Positions 59,330 to 64,000 of a stretch of DNA of 64,000 nt are shown here, in pieces. The notes beneath the pieces were generated by a model. It saw nothing but the letters and a program-made list of their open reading frames with translations. It ran no database searches and had not been told where the DNA came from. Within the stretch, counting starts at the first letter, position 1, and the number at the start of each line of letters is the position of its first letter. Position numbers and translations under genes: made by a program. Source of the DNA: Liolophura sinensis (Eukaryota > Mollusca > Polyplacophora > Chitonida > Chitonidae); the NCBI RefSeq assembly GCF_032854445.1, contig NC_088300.1:7628001-7692000 (forward strand). The letters are read 5' to 3'.

Positions 59330-59400
59330 AGAAGATATGAGATCGCATGTTCAAATCCGGCCGCCGGTAACTCGGCTTTCTCTTTTGTGTTCAGTTTCAG
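59330..59400 (+). other. tRNA-like B-box segment, possible SINE head
   Basis: GCATGTTCAAATCCGGCCGCC resembles a T-arm/B box but no partner stem or complete tRNA was seen. It may be the remnant of an unclassified SINE. Confidence 0.3.
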
Positions 59401-59413
59401 AGCCGGTTTTGAT

Positions 59414-59680
59414 TTCACTCTGCTGTGCAGTTTGACGTTATGGGTTCACTCTGTTATACAGCTTGACGTTATGGGTTCAACTCTACCGTGCAGTTTGAAG
59501 TTATGGGATCACTCTGCTGTGCAGTTTGACGTTAAGGGTTCACTCTGCTGTGCGTTTTGACGTTATGGGTTCACTCTGCTGTGCAGCTTGACGTTATGGG
59601 TTCACTATGCTGTGCAGCTTGACGTTATGGGTTCACTATGCTGTGCAGTTTGACGTTATGGGTTCACTCTGTTATGCAGT
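59414..59680. repeat. 31-bp minisatellite downstream of the lectin-like gene, about 8-9 copies
   Basis: Unit near GCTGTGCAGTTTGACGTTAT plus GGGTTCACTCT, with few changes. Confidence 0.93.
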
Positions 59681-59689
59681 CAAACAAAT

Positions 59690-60815
59690 CAAACGTTCCT
59701 GAATACGGAGCAAAGAGCCATTTAAATTATACAAGATTGCTTCATAATAAAATAAATGAAGTTCCATCTTTCCTACTTTACAAACCTTTGTAATTCGGTG
59801 CATTGTACATAACCGCTCGGAAGATTGATTTCAACGATTATTACCCTCTCGTCCAGGTCTCAAGCGGTTTGTTTTTTTTTTTTGACGGCAAAGAGAGACA
59901 AATTTCACTTTTCCGACGCATGGCTCAATCGTGTAAATTTCCGTTGTTTTGTTACATGTTTACTAAACTTACATTATTTTCGCACGCAGCACCCTTAAGT
60001 GAAATAAATTAAGTAATATCATGTTTGGTATATATTTATCAATTGTCAGATGGCACTACAATGTTTCTTCCGCTGTATGTCTGTTTATATCACATCAATT
60101 TGCCTTCCTTAGTTCTGGTAGCCGCTCTTGGCCGAGTGGTTAAAATGCTTACCCTTCAATCGCTTTTACACACGTTTGTCTACAGATGACGTAAAAATCG
60201 AATCAAAAAAAGTAATACAAATTCATTTTTCTCCCTCATGGATATTAATAATAATAAATGGTGAATTTAGTCAGTGAGATGAAAGGCAATTTGAAAAGAT
60301 TATTATAACAACTGAAGTTACCACTAAGCGACCTCGCAGTCACATAGAAAATACTGGGTCATTGTAACACTGTGCACATGTCCATGTTGTTGTGACGACA
60401 TATACAGGTGTCACATCCCCACCCAACGTGGACAGTTTTGTGTATCGACTTATGGCCCGAGCCTTACACCACTGATGATCCTGCATCCTGCAGGGATGTT
60501 TATTGTGAAAACTTTGTCTTCAGAATTCAACCTCTATCGCGTAACGCCCTGCAACAACCTCATATACGGATGGTGTAAGTCAAATGATAGCAGAGCATAC
60601 AGCCTACAAGCATATGTACCTACGGGAGAACATGGCGTTACGCTTGACTGCTCACGGTTGGTAAAAGTTGCATTCATTGGAAGATTTCTCTCTTCTCCTT
60701 TGAAACAAATCTCTTACGCAAATAGAAAGATGAATACCGAAGAGGTTTATTAAAGTTACTCATAAAAATGTACAACTCATGAATGTAATAGTTCATTTTA
60801 AAGGCAAAAAAAAAA
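59690..60815. other. Intergenic, no gene seen
   Basis: A tRNA-Ser-like 5' half (about 60120-60155) has no matching 3' half. The frame 60475-60753 has no domain. Confidence 0.3.
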
Positions 60816-60819
60816 GCTC

Positions 60820-60916
60820 TGTCCGTACGTGGGAAGGCGGCCAGCAATGCCGTCGTATAAGTGAAATATTCTTGAATATGGCGTAAAACACCAATCAAAT
60901 AAATAAAATAAATAAA
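60820..60916 (+). mobile_element. Main-family SINE, internally deleted
   Basis: A short body piece (CCGTACGTGGGAAGG) is joined directly to GCCGTCGTATAAGTGAAATA, ATTCTTGAATATGGCGTAAA and the AAATAAATAAA tail. Confidence 0.75.
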
Positions 60917-61057
60917 AAGCTCAAACTGACTTCCTCTCGGGCCATACGTGGGAAGGTCTCTCAGCAACCTGCTAATGGCCATTGGTGTTTCCCGGGCTCT
61001 GTCCGGTTTTCTCTCACCAAAATGCTGGCCTCCGACGTATAAGTAAAACATCGATCA
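60917..61057 (+). mobile_element. Main-family SINE, second copy abutting the first
   Basis: The family body from CTTCCTCTCGGGCCATACG to GCCTCCGACGTATAAGTAAA is present, with the tail sequence ATCGATCAAATAATTAATA. It directly follows the previous copy, in the same orientation. Confidence 0.75.
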
Positions 61058-61389
61058 AATAATTAATATATATTAATTATATATTAATTCACGAGCTAGG
61101 CCACTTAAAATAATGTATAAAAATAGTTAAAGGCGTTTAAACGTTTGAATTCTAAGTGGGCTTTTTGGGCAATACTACCATTTTCTTAGGAACTCTGACG
61201 TCACAAGAAGTTTTTTCCAACTCTAAACACGACATAAAATGTTGGAATAGAACTTTTCGCCACAATTGTAAACGATTATCAAAATAACGTTTTCAAGAAT
61301 TCCTTCCTTCAGATGAACGTCAGAAAAAAATGGTGATGGATCGTCAGAGTAATACCTGAACAGTATGGCCAATAAAGTCCATCACAGAC

Positions 61390-61555
61390 TTCAAATGTTC
61401 GAATATCTTGAGCACTCTTCAAAAAATCTAAACAGATAAAATCTAAACAGATAACAAATCTAAACAGATCTTGAGCACTCTTTAAAAAATCTAAACAAAA
61501 AATCACATTCAAATGTTCGAATATCTTGAGCACTCTTCAAAAAATCTAAACAGAT
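61390..61555. repeat. 48-bp exact direct repeat with a shorter AT-rich repeat between
   Basis: Bases 61390-61437 equal 61508-61555 exactly. Between them AAATCTAAACAGAT and CTTGAGCACTCTT recur in partial copies. Confidence 0.9.
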
Positions 61556-61559
61556 TTTT

Positions 61560-62380
61560 AAGCATAGTTTTCAGTTGTCTGTCTGATGAACCTTACTTCA
61601 TATTTTAGTTTTCTTTTACTTTAAACGGCAAAATCAAGAATGTTAGAGAGAACTGAGCATCTAGAAGCGCTCAGACAGATATCATCATGAGATTACTTCG
61701 TGAATATCCACAAGTGATTAAACAATATGTGCATATGGTTAGTCAGTATCGGCAGATTATTCATCTAGATCGATGATTTCACACTAATTATTGGGGTTCC
61801 ACTCTGGCATCCTAGTGGGACACCTCTTGAAATCGTTCTGATTATTAGGCTTCCAAGCTTCGCTATTGTTCTCGCTCAGATTATTTTTCTTCTCCTCTGA
61901 CAACTGTCTTGTGAGAAAACTGCGTATCACAGCTGTCCACTTTCTACACATGTTTATTACCTAATCGCTTTGGCTACCTGCTGGAGTATAAAACTTTACC
62001 CACCTGTGACCCACTTTTCGGCAATATTGGGACAATGTGGAAATTTAAAAAAAACTCCTTTTCCAGAACAGTTGATCCAATTGCATTGAAAATTGATATG
62101 CATGTACAAGACTACTGGGGGTATCAGGATTGAAAATTTAATGCAAATCGATCGAAAAATGTGGGTGATAGCTATTGGTCGTTTTAGTCGGATGATGACC
62201 AGTGGATGAATTTTGAAAAGAAGAAGATAGCAATTAGATGTAGTTTGGCCTGCTGAAAAAAAACCGTGGGTTTTTTTTTCTTCGATGTATAGTTTTTCTC
62301 TAAATTGCAATTATAGCTCATTTTAAATGTCACGTGACCGGGCACCGTAATAGCTATAAAGCTGATTGGTCAGTGGATAA
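61560..62380. other. Intergenic, no gene seen
   Basis: AT-rich, with homopolymer runs near 62250-62280. Confidence 0.3.
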
Positions 62381-62387
62381 ATGAATC

Positions 62388-62456
62388 ACAGATCTTCAGT
62401 TTTGACATTACTTAGGGCCGCAGATCTTCAGTTCTGACATTATTTAGGGCCGCACA
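62388..62456. repeat. 33-bp direct repeat, two copies
   Basis: CAGATCTTCAGTTTTGACAT-ACTTAGGGCCG is followed at once by a second copy with two changes. Confidence 0.85.
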
Positions 62457-62459
62457 GTT

Positions 62460-63180
62460 ACGATAGTTTTCGCATAAAAATGCATTTAAAAACTTGTTAT
62501 TTTATTCATAGTCAGCTCGTAAAATTGCAATATCTTCAAAACCAGTAAAGGTAGAAAAGGTAGTTGAATTTTATTGGTAAGCTTAAACCATCTTTTTTCC
62601 GTAAATCGGCTACTGATCTGTGGCGCAGTTGATTCCTGCCAATCTTTGTTCTCTTTTTTTCAAAATTACCATGAAAGTATTAGGCACTAGACTACCAGTC
62701 CTAGCAGCCTGGGGTTCAAATCCAATCTACTCCTGACCATTCTTACCAAATTCATTTCGGATTTAAATATGGACACTATGGCTCATTTGTGGGAGATCGT
62801 GATTCAGGGTAAAATCACGAATTTGCTGAAATAGGTTTGTTTTTGTTGAAAATAGGAGACGTTGTTTCCACAAGGTACATGCAATTCACTCGTTCGGAGA
62901 GTTCATTGTCTAATATGGACTGTGGTGGAGAGACTGGAAAGTTTTAAAAAGTGGAAGCCAAAAGCTGTGTACAGACTGCTTGGAAGCCGTATAATTGCAT
63001 GCAGTTTTAGTTATTTTTATTCTAAGTCAACTCCTAAACTTGCAATATTTCGAAAGCTGGTAAAGGCAGAAAAAAAACAATCTGTGGAGCCTTACTGAGG
63101 AACATACAAAGCAACTATTGAAGTTTTGTGCTGTGAAGTGATTTGAATTTTATTCACAAGCAAAAAAATCTTCTAGTTTG
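62460..63180. repeat. Diverged tandem duplication of about 520 bp
   Basis: Bases 62480-62600 resemble 63010-63180 (landmarks ATTGCAATATCTTC / CTTGCAATATTTCG, GTAAAGGTAGAAAA / GTAAAGGCAGAAAA, TTGAATTTTATT), with about 60 extra bases in the second copy. B-box-like GGGGTTCAAATCCAATC at 62711-62727 and GTTGAGTTCAAATCCAGT at 63524-63541 suggest old SINE heads. Confidence 0.45.
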
Positions 63181-64000
63181 ATATTTTTACCAATGAACAT
63201 TGCTCAAAAGTAGGTCAGTTTTTAAAACTGCTTAAAATCATTAAACAAACACACTATATGATGCCCCTTGATGTCACAATTACAAATCTGCAAGAATTAT
63301 TTTTGTACTGTGTGTTGTTTTCATGTTATGACCAAAAAACAGCAAAAAATTGACAAATAACAAGGGGGCTTCGAGCTAAGCAATTTACCGTGGGAATGGG
63401 CATCAGCTCTGCAACAATGTATTCTTTCTGTCTTATGTCCTCGGCCAGAAGCTGAAGATCAAAGCCGTCTAAACTCTATGCTAGTCTTCAGTACTTGGCC
63501 AATTGTAAACGATACCCGGCAGTGTTGAGTTCAAATCCAGTACATTCCTTTCAATTTTTTTTTGGTTTTTGTCATTTTCATGAAATGTATAGTAACCAGG
63601 CTACCAAAAGTGGTAAAAAATTAGTGATGTAGACCCCGGCAACGGTGTTGGGTAACAGCTTTAATTAATTTCTGTTTCGTAATGTTTGTACATACAAATG
63701 AGAAAATAAATCAGTGAAGGTGCCTAATCTCATATAATATATGCTCATCCATGTTTGGTCACCTTAGCAGCTCAAATCTCCACACAAACTGATACTAGAA
63801 GGCCAGCTAAAAAAAAGTAGGTCATTTAAGTTATGAAAATTCACGAGGCGGTGTGTGACCCGAGATTACAAACATATGGCAATGTTATTAAGGCTTGTGG
63901 TTAAGATGACAAGATGTTACCATGGCGGCTAGAGATTATGGAAGCCTACCTGTATTAACACGGTGGAGATGACGACAGATGCCCGCTGTCATCTCTGTGG
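63181..64000. other. Intergenic, no gene seen
   Basis: No coding signal or recognised element apart from the B-box-like segment near 63530. Confidence 0.3.

Noticed and set aside
60118-60160. tRNA-Ser-like 5' half
   Set aside because: No T arm or 3' acceptor strand follows at the right distance.

Overview
This window looks like nuclear DNA of an animal, most likely a mollusc or a close lophotrochozoan. The AT-rich sequence has spliced genes, many tRNA-derived SINE copies of a kind common in mollusc genomes, LINE, Penelope-like and PIF/Harbinger relics, and abundant minisatellites. There are no operons, prokaryotic genes, CRISPR arrays or complete tRNA/rRNA genes. The species call is inference. 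Most computed reading frames here are shadows of repeats.

Two kinds of host gene stand out. (1) A cluster of four related rhodopsin-like GPCR loci. GPCR-1 (minus, 655 to the left edge) is open and runs out of the window. GPCR-2 (minus, 18737-17606) is full length but broken by about six single-base shifts. GPCR-4 (plus, 28257-28690) is a remnant in which the TM1 end joins TM7. GPCR-3 (plus, 40882-41988) is full length but disrupted. Three of them share the same splice acceptor just before the coding exon. GPCR-1 and GPCR-2 also share a TATA-containing first-exon/promoter block (near 3009-3180 and 23742-23910), so they are tandem duplicates including introns and promoter. Two further plus-strand TATA/first-exon-like blocks (25.65-25.85 and 32.0-32.2 kb) may have served GPCR-4 and GPCR-3.

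(2) A six-exon type I membrane protein with a C-type lectin-like domain (52244-58815, plus). In order it encodes a signal peptide, a CTLD split over two exons, a Cys-rich ectodomain, a Ser/Thr-rich stalk, a short CxCxC module and a transmembrane tail. All splice phases agree. Two compensating frame slips sit in exon 3. Minisatellites of about 33, 30 and 44 bp lie in introns 1, 4 and 5, and a 31-bp array lies downstream.

The rest is mobile and repetitive DNA. An I-like LINE (about 32.9-39.2 kb) carries a SINE and a 5'-truncated second LINE nested in its ORF2. A PIF/Harbinger element (42972-46239) carries a full-length SINE. Degenerate Penelope-like reverse transcriptase copies (about 6, 13-15, 21-22, 27-28 and 31-33 kb) separate the GPCR loci. 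Other tandem arrays include a very uniform 35-bp satellite (20 copies) just upstream of the GPCR-3 exon. About 46.2-51.8 kb and 59.7-64 kb hold no recognisable gene.
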